Shown one piece after another: positions 24,647-33,538 of a stretch of 64,000 bases of DNA. Both the position numbers and the translations under genes were made by a program. The stretch is from the NCBI GenBank assembly GCA_002083435.1, contig LWDJ01000050.1:124001-188000 (forward strand), given 5' to 3'. How positions within the stretch are numbered: the first letter of the stretch is position 1; each line of letters opens with the position of its first letter. The stretch is from Proteobacteria bacterium SG_bin6. Lineage in GTDB: Bacteria > Pseudomonadota > Alphaproteobacteria > Sphingomonadales > Sphingomonadaceae. The notes beneath the pieces were generated by a model, which saw only the letters and a list, made by a program, of their open reading frames with translations, was not told where the DNA came from and ran no database searches.

Positions 24647-26065
24647 TCAATCATCGAGCACCCAGGTGTCCTTGGTGCCGCCGCCCTGGCTGGAATTGAC
24701 GACCAGCGACCCTTCGCTGAGCGCCACCCGCGTCAGCCCGCCGGGGACGATGCGCGTGCCGGCGGCGCCGGTCAGGACGAAGGGGCGCAGATCGACATGG
24801 CGCGGCACCACCCCCGTGTCGGTGAGCGTCGGGCAGGTCGACAGCGCCAGCGTCGGCTGGGCGATGAACCGCGCCGGATCGGCGAGCAGGCGGGCGCGGA
24901 ACGCCTCGATCTGCGCGCGGCTGGCATGCGGGCCGACCAGCATCCCATAGCCGCCCGAGCCATCGACTTCCTTCACCACCAGCTCGTCGAGCCGATCGAG
25001 CACCTCGCGCAGGGCCTCGGGCTCGCGGCAGCGCCAGGTCGGCACATTGTCGATCAGCGGATCGGCGCCCGAATAGAAGCGCACGATCTCGGGCATATAG
25101 CTGTAGATCGCCTTGTCGTCGGCGATGCCGGTGCCGACCGCGTTGGCGATCGTGAGGTTGCCCGCCATCTGCGCCGCGATCAGCCCCGGCGCGCCCAGCA
25201 CCGAGTCGGGGCGGAAGGCGAGGGGGTCGAGATAATTGTCGTCGACCCGGCGGTAGAGCACGTCGACGCGCTGCGGCCCCTCGGTGGTGCGCATGTAAAG
25301 CACATCGTCGATCACCGCGAGGTCGCTGCCCTCGACCAGCTCGACCCCCAGCTTGTCGGCCAGGAAGCTGTGCTCGTAATAGGCCGAGTTGTGATAGCCC
25401 GGGGTGAGCACCGCGACCACCGGCGCATGGTCGCAGCGCGGCGGCGCGACCGAGCGCAGCGTCGCCAGCAGCATCTCGGGATAATCGTCGACCGGGGCGA
25501 CGCGGTGGCGATCGAACAGCTCGGGCAGCAGCCGCAGCATCACCTCGCGATTTTCGAGCATGTACGAAACGCCCGAAGGCGTGCGGACATTATCCTCCAG
25601 CACGCTGAACGCATCCGGCCCGGTGCGGACGATGTCGATGCCGGCAATGTGCGTGTAGATGCCATGCGGCGGGTGCATCGCGGCGGCGCGCAGGCAGAAT
25701 TGCGGGTTCTGCAGCACCAGATCCTCGGGCACGATCCCGGCGCGCAGGATCTCGCGCGCCCCGTAAATGTCGCGCAGGAAGGCGTTGAGCGCTTCCACCC
25801 GCTGGATCAGCCCTGCCTCCAGCCGCCGCCATTCGCCGCGCGAGATCACCCGGGGGACGATGTCGAACGGGATCAGCCGCTCGTCCGCCGCCGCGTCGCC
25901 ATAGACGGCGAACGTGATGCCAATGCGGCGGAAGAACAATTCGGCCTGGGCGCGGCGGGTGCGCAGCACGTCATCGGGGGTATCGCGCAGCCAGCGATCG
26001 ATATCGGCATAGGGCGCGCGAATGTCCGCGCCCATGCCGCTCATCTCATCGAAGGCCTTCGCCAA
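24647..26065 (-). CDS. Circularly permuted ATP-grasp protein, 472 aa
   Basis: The sequence matches circularly permuted ATP-grasp proteins of Anbu operons: VEALNAFLRDIYGAREILRAGIVPEDLV, FSVLEDNVRTPSGVSYMLENRE, PGYHNSAYYEHSFLADKLGV and ELVVKEVDGSGGYGMLVGPH. The family is predicted to form peptide-like amide bonds using ATP. The start is placed at a TTG (26063-26065) because GGAGGG lies six bases upstream and the encoded AKAFDEM is the usual N-terminus of the family. ATGs at 26044 and 26035 would cut that segment; the upstream ATG at 26128 would add an unusual Arg-rich extension. It is the first gene of the Anbu operon. Confidence 0.88.
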   Translation of the reverse strand: MAKAFDEMSGMGADIRAPYADIDRWLRDTPDDVLRTRRAQAELFFRRIGITFAVYGDAAADERLIPFDIVPRVISRGEWRRLEAGLIQRVEALNAFLRDIYGAREILRAGIVPEDLVLQNPQFCLRAAAMHPPHGIYTHIAGIDIVRTGPDAFSVLEDNVRTPSGVSYMLENREVMLRLLPELFDRHRVAPVDDYPEMLLATLRSVAPPRCDHAPVVAVLTPGYHNSAYYEHSFLADKLGVELVEGSDLAVIDDVLYMRTTEGPQRVDVLYRRVDDNYLDPLAFRPDSVLGAPGLIAAQMAGNLTIANAVGTGIADDKAIYSYMPEIVRFYSGADPLIDNVPTWRCREPEALREVLDRLDELVVKEVDGSGGYGMLVGPHASRAQIEAFRARLLADPARFIAQPTLALSTCPTLTDTGVVPRHVDLRPFVLTGAAGTRIVPGGLTRVALSEGSLVVNSSQGGGTKDTWVLDD

Positions 26066-26166
26066 CCGCCGCCCTCCGCCCGGCCGCGTTGTGCGGCGCA
26101 GCGAGGAGTGGATGACGCGTGGCGGCAATTGTCAAGGGGGCGCAACAAACGGCGCGCAAGCGACGC

Positions 26167-26242
26167 TGGTGACCCCTACGGGACTCGAACCCGTGTTTTC
26201 GCCGTGAGAGGGCGACGTCCTAGACCGCTAGACGAAGGGGCC
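26167..26242 (-). tRNA. tRNA-Glu (anticodon CTC)
   Basis: The minus strand folds into a full cloverleaf: acceptor GGCCCCT/AGGGGTC (one G-T pair), D arm with GTCTAGCGGTCTAGGAC, anticodon stem TCGCC/GGCGA with loop CTCTCAC giving anticodon CTC, and T arm CGGGTTCGAGTCCCG. CCA is encoded (26167-26169). No integrase or duplicated tRNA end is seen nearby, so it does not mark an island. Confidence 0.97.
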
Positions 26243-26281
26243 GCGCGGGAGGCGGGCACATAGGCCCGGCCCCCCGGTGCG

Positions 26282-27652
26282 TCAAGCCGCCGCGCGGCGC
26301 TCGCGCAGTTCGGCGTTGAGCATCTCGGCGAGCAGGAACGCCAGTTCCAGGCTCTGCCCGGCGTTGAGGCGCGGATCGCAGTGGGTGTGGTAGCGGTCCG
26401 CCAGCGACTGTTCGGTCACATCGACCGCGCCGCCGGTGCACTCGGTCACATTCTGCCCGGTCATCTCGGCATGGATGCCGCCGGCGATCGACCCTTCGGC
26501 GCGGTGGACGGCGAAGAAGCCGCGCACCTCGGCGAGGATGCGATCGAACGGCCGCGTCTTATAGCCGCTCGTCGCCTTGATCGTGTTGCCGTGCATCGGA
26601 TCGCAGCTCCACACCACCGGATGCCCCTCGCGCCGCACCGCGCGGATCAGGCGGGGGAGGCCGGCCTCGATCTTGTCATGCCCGAAGCGGGTGATGAGCG
26701 TCATCCGCCCAGGCACGCGCCCGGGGTTGAGCGTGTCGAGCAGGCGCAGCAGCGCGTCGGGCTCCAGGCTCGGCCCGCACTTCATGCCGACGGGATTGCC
26801 GATGCCGCGCAGGAACTCGATATGCGCGGAGCCCGCGAAGCGCGTGCGATCGCCCACCCACAGGAAGTGCGCGCTGGTGTCATACCAGTCGCCCGTCAGC
26901 GAATCGCGGCGGGTGAGCGCTTGTTCATAACGCAGCAGCAGCGCCTCGTGGCTGGTGTAGAAGCTGGTCGCGGCGAGCTGCGGCACGGTTTGCGGGTTAA
27001 GCCCGCACGCCGCCATGAAGGCGAGCGTCTCGCCGATGCGATCGGCCATTTCCTGGTACTTCACCGCCCAAGGGCTGCGGCCGACGAAATCGTGCATCCA
27101 GCCATGCACCCGGTCGAGGCTGGCATAGCCGCCGCTGGCGAAGGCGCGCAGCAGATTGAGCGTCGCGGTCGACTGGTGATAGGCCGCCAGCATCCGCTGC
27201 GGGTCGGGCACGCGACCGTCGGCGGTGAACGCGGAATCGTTGACGATGTCGCCGCGATAGGCGGGCAGCTCGACCCCGTCCTGCACCTCGCCCGGCGCCG
27301 AGCGCGGCTTGGCGAACTGGCCCGCCATCCGCCCGACCTTCACCGTCGGCAGTTTCGACGCGAAGGTGAGCACCACCGCCATCTGCAGGATGACGCGGAA
27401 GGTATCGCGGATGTTGTTGGGGTGGAACTCGGCGAAGCTCTCCGCGCAATCGCCGCCCTGGAGCAGGAAGGCGCGCCCCTCCGCCACCTCGGCCAGCTCG
27501 GCCATCAGGTTGCGCGCCTCGCCCGCGAAGACGAGCGGGGGATAGTTGGCGAGCGTGTCGCACACCCGGGTGAGCGCCTGCGCATCGGGATAATCGGGCA
27601 GCTGGCGCGCTTCGTGCTGCTGCCAGCTATCGGGGGCCCAGTTGGCGGCCAT
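26282..27652 (-). CDS. Class II 3-deoxy-7-phosphoheptulonate (DAHP) synthase, 456 aa
   Basis: This plant-type (class II) DAHP synthase condenses phosphoenolpyruvate and erythrose 4-phosphate, the first step of the shikimate pathway. Diagnostic segments include NYPPLVFAGEARNL, FLLQGGDCAESF (metal-binding Cys), VKVGRMAGQFAKPRS, VWSCDPMHGNT and GGIHAEMTGQNVTEC, in the usual order and with normal length. The start is the ATG before AANWAPDSWQQ, with GAAGAGAG about six bases upstream; the open frame extends upstream without homology. It stands between tRNA-Glu and the GNAT gene. Confidence 0.95.
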   Translation of the reverse strand: MAANWAPDSWQQHEARQLPDYPDAQALTRVCDTLANYPPLVFAGEARNLMAELAEVAEGRAFLLQGGDCAESFAEFHPNNIRDTFRVILQMAVVLTFASKLPTVKVGRMAGQFAKPRSAPGEVQDGVELPAYRGDIVNDSAFTADGRVPDPQRMLAAYHQSTATLNLLRAFASGGYASLDRVHGWMHDFVGRSPWAVKYQEMADRIGETLAFMAACGLNPQTVPQLAATSFYTSHEALLLRYEQALTRRDSLTGDWYDTSAHFLWVGDRTRFAGSAHIEFLRGIGNPVGMKCGPSLEPDALLRLLDTLNPGRVPGRMTLITRFGHDKIEAGLPRLIRAVRREGHPVVWSCDPMHGNTIKATSGYKTRPFDRILAEVRGFFAVHRAEGSIAGGIHAEMTGQNVTECTGGAVDVTEQSLADRYHTHCDPRLNAGQSLELAFLLAEMLNAELRERRAAA

Positions 27653-27726
27653 GGATACTCTCTTCGTGTGAAAAATCGTCGCGTACCATGGGCGAGAAGC
27701 GGGTGGGATGCAATTGGCGGGCGCGG

Positions 27727-28242
27727 TTAGAAGTTCCGTGCCATCACGATCATCTCGCGCAGGTCGCCGCGCAGCGCGTTGTGGAACTGCTGGCGGCCGA
27801 TCTCGGCGAAGCCCCAGGCGCGATAGGCGTTCACCGCCCAGGGTGCCTCGGCCATCACGTCGAGCCAGAGATGATCGAGGCCCGCGCGCGTGGCCTCCAT
27901 GGCGGCGGCGTCGCACAAGGCGCGCCCCAGACCGCGCCCGGACGCCGCGCGCAGCAGATAGATGCGCCTGCACTCGCCGCCTTTGGGGTGCCGGGTGATC
28001 GGATCGGGGCTGTGCAGGTGCAGCGTCAGGAAGCCGACGACCGCGCCCGCTTCCTCGGCCACCCATAGCCGCACGCCGGGATCGGCGAGCAGCGCCGCGA
28101 AGGCACCGACGCCGAAGCTTTCGAGATGACGGGCGAGCCCGGCGGCGGTCGTCCACCAGTCACCATAGGCCTCGGCATAAGCGGCGGGGCCGATCGTGCC
28201 GAGCGCCGCCGTGTCGGCCGCCGTCGCCGGGCGGACGCTCAA
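27727..28242 (-). CDS. GNAT-family N-acetyltransferase, 171 aa
   Basis: The acetyl-CoA binding motif is clear in RRIYLLRAASGRGLGRALCD (R-G-x-G-x pattern), preceded by the beta strand AVVGFLTLHLH and followed by LWLDVMAEAPWAVNAYRAWGF, the usual GNAT C-terminal motif. The acceptor substrate is unknown. No ATG is suitable; a TTG at 28240-28242 overlaps the stop of the upstream dehydrogenase as TTGA, giving a protein beginning (M)SVRPATAADTAAL, the normal GNAT N-terminus. It is the last gene of the PhyH-dehydrogenase-GNAT operon. Confidence 0.88.
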   Translation of the reverse strand: MSVRPATAADTAALGTIGPAAYAEAYGDWWTTAAGLARHLESFGVGAFAALLADPGVRLWVAEEAGAVVGFLTLHLHSPDPITRHPKGGECRRIYLLRAASGRGLGRALCDAAAMEATRAGLDHLWLDVMAEAPWAVNAYRAWGFAEIGRQQFHNALRGDLREMIVMARNF

Positions 28243-29174
28243 TAGCCCGCGTCCAGATCGACGACGTTCGTCATCGGCCGCCCCGCCAGGAACGCGACGA
28301 GGTTTTCGAGGAACAAGGCGGTCGCACGCTGGAACATCTTGGTCTGGCTGCGGCCGGAAAGGTGCATCGAGTGGATCGTGTTGGGGGCGCGCCACAGCGG
28401 GTGATCGGCGGGCAGCGGCTCGGGCGTCACCACGTCGAGAAAGGCGCCGGCGATACGGCGCGCGTTCAGCGCCTCGATCAGCGCCTCCTGATCGACCATG
28501 TCGCCACGCGCGATGTTCACCAGCCAGGCGGCGCGCTTCATCGCCGCGAGCTCGGCCGCGCCGATCAGCGCCTTGGTCTCGCCCGTGGAAGGCGCGGCGA
28601 GGATCACCCAATCGAACTCGGCGAGCCGGGGGCGCCAAGCATCGGGCGTCAGCGTGCCGTCGCGCCCGGAGCGCGTGACGCCCACCACATCGACCCCGAA
28701 GGCGCGCAGCCGCTCGGCGATCAGCGTGCCGATCGCGCCCATGCCGATCACCAGCGCGCGGGTTTCATAGAGTTCGGTCTGGCCCGGCGCGGCGATCGTC
28801 CATTCCTGCTTGTCGGCGAGCCGCACCACCTCGTCGAAGCGCTTGGCGGCGACCAGCACCCCCATCACCGCATATTCGGCGACCGCGAGCGCGTTGATAC
28901 CGACGCCGTTGGTGAGCACGGTTCCGCGCGCCTTCAGCAGCGGCAGCGGGAAGGCATCGAGCCCGGCATAGATGGTCGATACCCATTTGAGTCGTTCGCC
29001 GGCCGCCACCACCTCGCCGGTCCAGCCCGGGCGCTGCATATCGACCCAGGCGATATCGGCATCGGCCACCGCCGCGAGCGCGCTTTCGCGATCGGTGAAC
29101 CAGGCGACATCGAGCCCCGCCGGCAGCCGCGGTTCGATCAACGGGCGGGCGAGCGCGGGGAGGACAGCCTTCAC
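28239..29174 (-). CDS. D-2-hydroxyacid dehydrogenase family protein, 311 aa
   Basis: The NAD-binding motif GMGAIG (144-149) and the catalytic set Arg223 (NIARGDMVD), Glu252 (TPEPLP) and His271 (SMHLSG) match NAD(P)-dependent D-2-hydroxyacid dehydrogenases. The order FLDVVTPEPLPADHPLW is typical. The enzyme should interconvert a 2-oxoacid and a D-2-hydroxyacid; which one is not evident. The start is a GTG at 29172-29174 overlapping the PhyH stop as GTGA. Coupling to a dioxygenase and a GNAT suggests one small metabolic pathway. Confidence 0.92.
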   Translation of the reverse strand: MKAVLPALARPLIEPRLPAGLDVAWFTDRESALAAVADADIAWVDMQRPGWTGEVVAAGERLKWVSTIYAGLDAFPLPLLKARGTVLTNGVGINALAVAEYAVMGVLVAAKRFDEVVRLADKQEWTIAAPGQTELYETRALVIGMGAIGTLIAERLRAFGVDVVGVTRSGRDGTLTPDAWRPRLAEFDWVILAAPSTGETKALIGAAELAAMKRAAWLVNIARGDMVDQEALIEALNARRIAGAFLDVVTPEPLPADHPLWRAPNTIHSMHLSGRSQTKMFQRATALFLENLVAFLAGRPMTNVVDLDAGY

Positions 29175-30166
29175 GCGGCGGCGGCCTCGCGCCAGGGCGC
29201 CATGTCCCAACCCGGCCAGCGCAGTTGCGCGCGCGCGAGCGTCGTCTCGGTCCAGAAGGGATCGCCCGGGCGCGGGATGCCCAGGCATGCGAGCTGTTCG
29301 GGGCTCGCATGGTGGATCACGTTCGCCCAGGGCTTCAGGAAGTGGAACGGCCAGGCGCTCCAGCCGATCTGGTCGTTGCCCGCTGCCTTGTAGCTCGCGG
29401 TGATGGTGTAGCGGTGGCCGCCGGGGCGGGTGAGGTTGGTGCCGCGGTGATAGACGTCGATCCCATAAGCGAAGATCGATCCCGCCGGCGCCGCGCCCGA
29501 ACGTTCGATCGCCTTGAGCGCCTGCTGCATCGGGTGCGCGAACGGGGTGGCATGGTCCTGCGCGAGCGAGAGGGTGTCGCGCGACAGGGTGGCGCCGCCC
29601 GCCGCTTCCTCGGGCAGCACGGGATGCAGCGGGCCGACGATCGGCGTCGCCTCGGGGTTGGGCACATAATGGATCGCGCCCAGATCGTCGCTCACGTCGG
29701 TAACATAGATCATGAAGTTGATCGTGCGCTCGGCGGGATCGTCGCCGGGGACGGTGAGGGTGTGGTTCTTGAAATCGCAGTGGAACGGCTGGTCGTAATC
29801 GGCGTCGCCGGTGAACTTGGCCCAGGCGTCGCATTGATAGAGCCGCACATCCTCCACCCCGAGTGCGGCCTTGGCGAAGGCGATCAGCCGCGCGTCGAGC
29901 CCGAGCAGGTTGATCGCGGGCGAGGCGGCGAAGGGCAGGTGATCCTGGTTGCGGAACTGCGCCGGATCGAACACGCCGACCGCGCCGGCGGGCGTCTTGG
30001 TGACCGCCTCGTGCGAGCGCCGGCGAGCGGCGAACAAGGTGTCGCAATCGGCCTCGACCGCCTTGATCTGATCCGACGGGAAGAAACGATCAAGGATCAC
30101 CGCGCCATCGCGGCGCCAGGTGGCGACCTGCGCGTCGAGCGGCGGGCGGGTGGTGATGGCGTCCAT
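29171..30166 (-). CDS. Phytanoyl-CoA dioxygenase (PhyH) family protein, 331 aa
   Basis: The Fe(II)/2-oxoglutarate facial triad is visible: HxD at His129-Asp131 in QPFHCDFKNH and a distal His240 in GIDVYHRGTNLTRPGG with a following Arg suited to 2-oxoglutarate binding. The N-terminal RRDGAVILDRFFPSDQI is the usual PhyH opening. The protein probably hydroxylates a small molecule or acyl substrate in the cytosol. The ATG at 30164-30166 has GAGAGG six bases upstream and is preferred over the ATG at 30247. It is first in the operon. Confidence 0.9.
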   Translation of the reverse strand: MDAITTRPPLDAQVATWRRDGAVILDRFFPSDQIKAVEADCDTLFAARRRSHEAVTKTPAGAVGVFDPAQFRNQDHLPFAASPAINLLGLDARLIAFAKAALGVEDVRLYQCDAWAKFTGDADYDQPFHCDFKNHTLTVPGDDPAERTINFMIYVTDVSDDLGAIHYVPNPEATPIVGPLHPVLPEEAAGGATLSRDTLSLAQDHATPFAHPMQQALKAIERSGAAPAGSIFAYGIDVYHRGTNLTRPGGHRYTITASYKAAGNDQIGWSAWPFHFLKPWANVIHHASPEQLACLGIPRPGDPFWTETTLARAQLRWPGWDMAPWREAAAA

Positions 30167-30321
30167 GGGCGGCCTCTCGTCGATGTCGTTGGGGAGGATG
30201 GCGCGGACCTGGCCCGTAATCAACCGCGCTCCTATCCTTGCTGCCACGTTGCGTGACGGGGAACGCGGATGCTATGCGCCCGCCAGCGCGCGGGGCAGCT
30301 GGGCCGATTCGTGAATAGCGC

Positions 30322-30371
30322 GGGGCCATATATGGCGTCCCGGGGCCGCATGTGGCGTCCCGGGGCCGCGT
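30322..30371. repeat. 20-bp direct repeats upstream of the exopolysaccharide priming gene
   Basis: GGGGCC begins three adjacent units at 30322, 30342 and 30362. Units 1 and 2 (30322-30341 and 30342-30361) both have the form GGGGCC-8 bases-GCGTCCC; unit 3 keeps GGGGCCGC(G)TG and then diverges. Unit 1 contains the palindrome CCATATATGG. The array lies in the divergent region between the PhyH gene and the sugar-transferase gene, ending about 25 bases before the latter's ATG. Confidence 0.7.
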
Positions 30372-30395
30372 GATTGGTGCATTTGGGGATTAACG

Positions 30396-31691
30396 ATGTT
30401 GATGATCCGGCAAGACGGCGCAGTTGGCGGTCGCCATGCGAGCTGGCTGGACTCGCTTCGCTCTCAGTTGCTGCTGGGTCTCGCCGTCGCTGTGCTTTTG
30501 CCGGGTTTTTTCTTTTCGGGCGATGAGCGCTACCACGCTACGTCAAATTCAGTGTTCAACAGTTTTTATGGATCGGCAATCGCTTTTTCAGCGGGCTTGG
30601 CCATGCTCCGGCGGATGAGTACTTTTCCGGGAACAGGTTATTTCGCTTTCATTATCCCGTCGTTCACGGCAACTTACGGGCTCGTTGTAACGTCGCTATT
30701 TGCTTTGCGGCTCAATTACAGCGGCACCTATCTCGGTACCAGCTTCGTAGTCGCCCTCGCGGTTGCCTTCCTGTTCAGTTTTTGGGTCGCGCGGTTCAGT
30801 CGTCCAAGTTTTTACCTCGTCCCCAGCCCTCGTACTTTGGCGCTGGCCGCCACGCTAGACGCTGACCTGATTGCGTTAACCACGCCGGAATTGCCGGCAG
30901 GCCGGCGCGCGGCAATCGTCGCTGATCTCAGGCATGATCACAAGGATGATTGGGAACGGTTTCTCGCGCAAGCGGCGATTAATGGTTATCCGGTCTATCA
31001 TTGGAAGTTGTTGACTGAGTCGCTGACTGGCCGAGTGAATATTGAGCATCTGTCGGAAAACAGCTTCGGCTCGCTTTTGCCAAACCTGGCGTATCGAAAG
31101 GCCAAGCGGGTAATCGATATCATCGCGTCGCTGCTGGTTCTGCCGTTGCTGGCGCTGCCGATTGCGATCGTTGCGCTGCTAATCAAGCTCGACTCGCCGG
31201 GGCCGGTCTTGTTCGTGCAGGAGCGCATGGGGTTCCGAGGCCGGCCGTTTCGGATGGTGAAATTTCGGACCATGCGCCCGCGTCCCATCTGCATCGATCA
31301 AGCCGACGCGATCAACGACGCCATGACAAAAAGTGACGATGACAGGATCACTCGAATCGGTCGTTTCCTACGCCGCACTCGCATCGACGAACTGCCGCAA
31401 ATCTGGAACATTCTGCGCGGCGAAATGAGCTGGATCGGGCCTCGCCCGGAAGCAGTGGCATTGTCGGGCTGGTATGAGAATGAAATACCCTTTTATAGTT
31501 ACCGGCACATCGTCCGTCCCGGTATTACCGGCTGGGCGCAAGTCAACCAGGGCCATGTAACCGATCTGGACTCAATCAACGAGAAACTGACCTACGACTT
31601 TTATTACATCAAATATTTTTCGGCCTGGCTTGACGTGGTCGTCGCGCTGCGCACGGTGACGATCATGGCTACTGGATTTGGATCGAAATAA
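30396..31691 (+). CDS. Exopolysaccharide priming sugar transferase (polyprenyl-phosphate glycosylphosphotransferase), 431 aa
   Basis: The C-terminal half is a bacterial sugar transferase domain: KRVIDIIASLLVLPLLALPI (membrane helix), SPGPVLFVQERMGFRGRPFRMVKFRTM, TRIGRFLRRTRIDELPQIWNILRGEMSWIGPRPE and RPGITGWAQVNQ. These proteins transfer a sugar-1-phosphate to undecaprenyl phosphate, starting repeat-unit assembly at the inner membrane. The N-terminal half has several membrane helices. The ATG follows GGGGA; ATG at 30402 is an alternative. The transferred sugar is not evident. It is the first exopolysaccharide gene and is separated from the others by about 2.7 kb of housekeeping genes. Confidence 0.93.
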   Translation: MLMIRQDGAVGGRHASWLDSLRSQLLLGLAVAVLLPGFFFSGDERYHATSNSVFNSFYGSAIAFSAGLAMLRRMSTFPGTGYFAFIIPSFTATYGLVVTSLFALRLNYSGTYLGTSFVVALAVAFLFSFWVARFSRPSFYLVPSPRTLALAATLDADLIALTTPELPAGRRAAIVADLRHDHKDDWERFLAQAAINGYPVYHWKLLTESLTGRVNIEHLSENSFGSLLPNLAYRKAKRVIDIIASLLVLPLLALPIAIVALLIKLDSPGPVLFVQERMGFRGRPFRMVKFRTMRPRPICIDQADAINDAMTKSDDDRITRIGRFLRRTRIDELPQIWNILRGEMSWIGPRPEAVALSGWYENEIPFYSYRHIVRPGITGWAQVNQGHVTDLDSINEKLTYDFYYIKYFSAWLDVVVALRTVTIMATGFGSK

Positions 31692-31704
31692 CCAAGGGCG
31701 GGGT

Positions 31705-33141
31705 CTAAGCTTCCCTCGGCCGCCAATCCCACCCCAGCGGATCGCCGTCCATCACCTCGATCCCCTGCCCGATCAGCGCGTCGCGGATCGCGTCGCTCGC
31801 GGCGAAATCCTTGGCCGCGCGCGCCTCGCGCCGTTCGGCCAGGCGTGCGGCGACCTCGTCCGGGGTCAGCGCCGCGTCGCGGGGCGTCACCCGCAGCGCC
31901 TCCCGCGTCAGGGTCAGCAGTTCCAGCCCGAGCACCGCGTCGAACTGGGCGAGCGCTGCCGCCAGCGCGGGGGCCGGCACGCGTTTGTCGGCGAGCAGTT
32001 CCTCCAGCGCCGGCAGCGCGCGCGCGGTGTTGAGATCGTCCGCCACCGCCTCGTCGAGCGCCGCCAGATAGCGCCCGGCGGGGGCGGGATCGCCTGGCTC
32101 GATCGCCTCGGGCAGCCGCCGCCGCGCCGCCATCACCAGCCGCTTCAGCCGGGTGAAGGCGGCCGCCAATTGCTCCCAGCTGAATTCCAGCTCGCTGCGA
32201 TAATGCGCTTGCAGGCACAGCAGCCGATAGGCGAGCGGATGATAGCCGCGATCGACCAGCACCTGCAGCCGCAGGAATTCACCCGCCGATTTGGACATCT
32301 TGCCCGCGCGATCGAGCAGGAAGTTGTTGTGCATCCACAGCCGCGCGCCCGAATCCGCGCAGGCGCAATAGGCCTGGTTCTGCGCGATTTCGTTGGGGTG
32401 GTGGATCTCGCGGTGGTCGATCCCGCCGGTGTGGATGTCGAACGGGTGGCCGAGATGCTTCAGGCTCATCACCGAACATTCCAGGTGCCAGCCCGGCGCG
32501 CCGCGACCCCAGGGCGAGTCCCACGCCATTTGCCGCGCCTCGCCCGGTGCTTCCTTGCGCCAGATCGCGAAATCCTGCGGGTGACGCTTGCCGGCGACGG
32601 GATCGATCCGGCTCTCCCCCGGCTCGTCACCGCCGGCGCGGGCGAGGCGACCATAATCGGGCACGCTCGTCGCGTCGAAATAGAGGCCGGAGTCGAGCTC
32701 GTAGCAGTGGCCGGGCGCGATGCTTTGCGCGAACGCGATCATCTCGGCGATATGATCGGTCGCGACCGACCAGACATAGGGCGGGGTGATATTGAGCCGC
32801 GCGACGTCGTCCTTGAACGCCTCGGTATAATGCGCCGCGATCTCCCAGATCGACTTTGCCTGCGCCTGCGCCGCGCGTTCCATCTTGTCGTCGCCCGCGT
32901 CGGCATCGCTCGTCAGATGGCCGACATCGGTGATGTTGATGACATGGCGCAGCGGCCAGCCCTTCCAGCGCAGCACGCGGCCGAGCGTGTCGGCGAACAG
33001 GAAGGCGCGCATGTTGCCGATATGCTGATAATTATAGACCGTCGGGCCGCAGGTATAGACCCGCACGCACGCCGGATCGATCGGCGTGAAGGGTTCGAGC
33101 TGACGCGTGAGCGAGTTATAGAGGTGCAGGGGCCGGGTCAT
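31705..33141 (-). CDS. cysS: Cysteinyl-tRNA synthetase, 478 aa
   Basis: Class I synthetase features are present: the zinc/active-site Cys31 in YTCGPTVYNYQHIGN, the HIGH-type motif HIGN (40-43), KMSKSAGEF for ATP binding, and GWHLECSVMSLKHLG with GGIDHREIHHPNEIAQNQA typical of CysRS zinc and substrate sites. Length is normal. The protein charges tRNA-Cys with cysteine. It is on the strand opposite to the surrounding exopolysaccharide genes, converging with the sugar transferase with only 13 bases between stops, and looks GC-rich like the core chromosome. Confidence 0.97.
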   Translation of the reverse strand: MTRPLHLYNSLTRQLEPFTPIDPACVRVYTCGPTVYNYQHIGNMRAFLFADTLGRVLRWKGWPLRHVINITDVGHLTSDADAGDDKMERAAQAQAKSIWEIAAHYTEAFKDDVARLNITPPYVWSVATDHIAEMIAFAQSIAPGHCYELDSGLYFDATSVPDYGRLARAGGDEPGESRIDPVAGKRHPQDFAIWRKEAPGEARQMAWDSPWGRGAPGWHLECSVMSLKHLGHPFDIHTGGIDHREIHHPNEIAQNQAYCACADSGARLWMHNNFLLDRAGKMSKSAGEFLRLQVLVDRGYHPLAYRLLCLQAHYRSELEFSWEQLAAAFTRLKRLVMAARRRLPEAIEPGDPAPAGRYLAALDEAVADDLNTARALPALEELLADKRVPAPALAAALAQFDAVLGLELLTLTREALRVTPRDAALTPDEVAARLAERREARAAKDFAASDAIRDALIGQGIEVMDGDPLGWDWRPREA

Positions 33142-33252
33142 CGCCCCGCTTCATAGCGGGTGGGCGAGGGCGGGCAATCCTTGGCGATCGACATCGCGCG
33201 GCCGCGGCGGGTTCATGCTATCGCCCGCTAAAACGCGGACGAGGACCAGGCG

Positions 33253-33438
33253 ATGCGCGATTGGCTGCCGGAAACACGGTACGCGGCACTGCTCATGGTG
33301 TTGATCTATGCCGGCTTCTCGATCCGTGACCTGATCGGCGCGCCGCACGGTCCCTGGATCGCCGGGCTGATCGCGCTGCCGGCCAGCATCATCGCCGGTC
33401 GTCTGTCGGGCATAGGTTCGCGCCGGCGGCCGCGCTGA
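33253..33438 (+). CDS. Small putative membrane protein, 61 aa
   Basis: The short frame encodes MRDWLPETRYAALLMVLIYA, then a second hydrophobic stretch (GPWIAGLIALPASIIAGRL) and a basic tail, giving two possible membrane helices. GAGGA lies about eight bases before the ATG. No family was recognised. The codon use is typical of the core genome, and the gene is divergent from cysS. Chance occurrence cannot be excluded. Confidence 0.5.
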   Translation: MRDWLPETRYAALLMVLIYAGFSIRDLIGAPHGPWIAGLIALPASIIAGRLSGIGSRRRPR

Positions 33439-33538
33439 ACGCTTGCCTTTCCGGGGCTTTGCGCCTATGCGCCCGACTCTGCGGTGCGGAGCGTGCTTCG
33501 CGCCGGCTTATTTTCATGGATCGGAGATCGAGCGGTTT

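Noticed and set aside
26167..26242. tRNA-Glu as an integration site of a mobile island
   Set aside because: No integrase, no duplicated tRNA end and no mobility genes are visible on either side.
23525..26263. A 912-residue plus-strand frame across the Anbu operon and the tRNA
   Set aside because: It runs antisense through three identified genes and across a tRNA gene, which excludes real coding.
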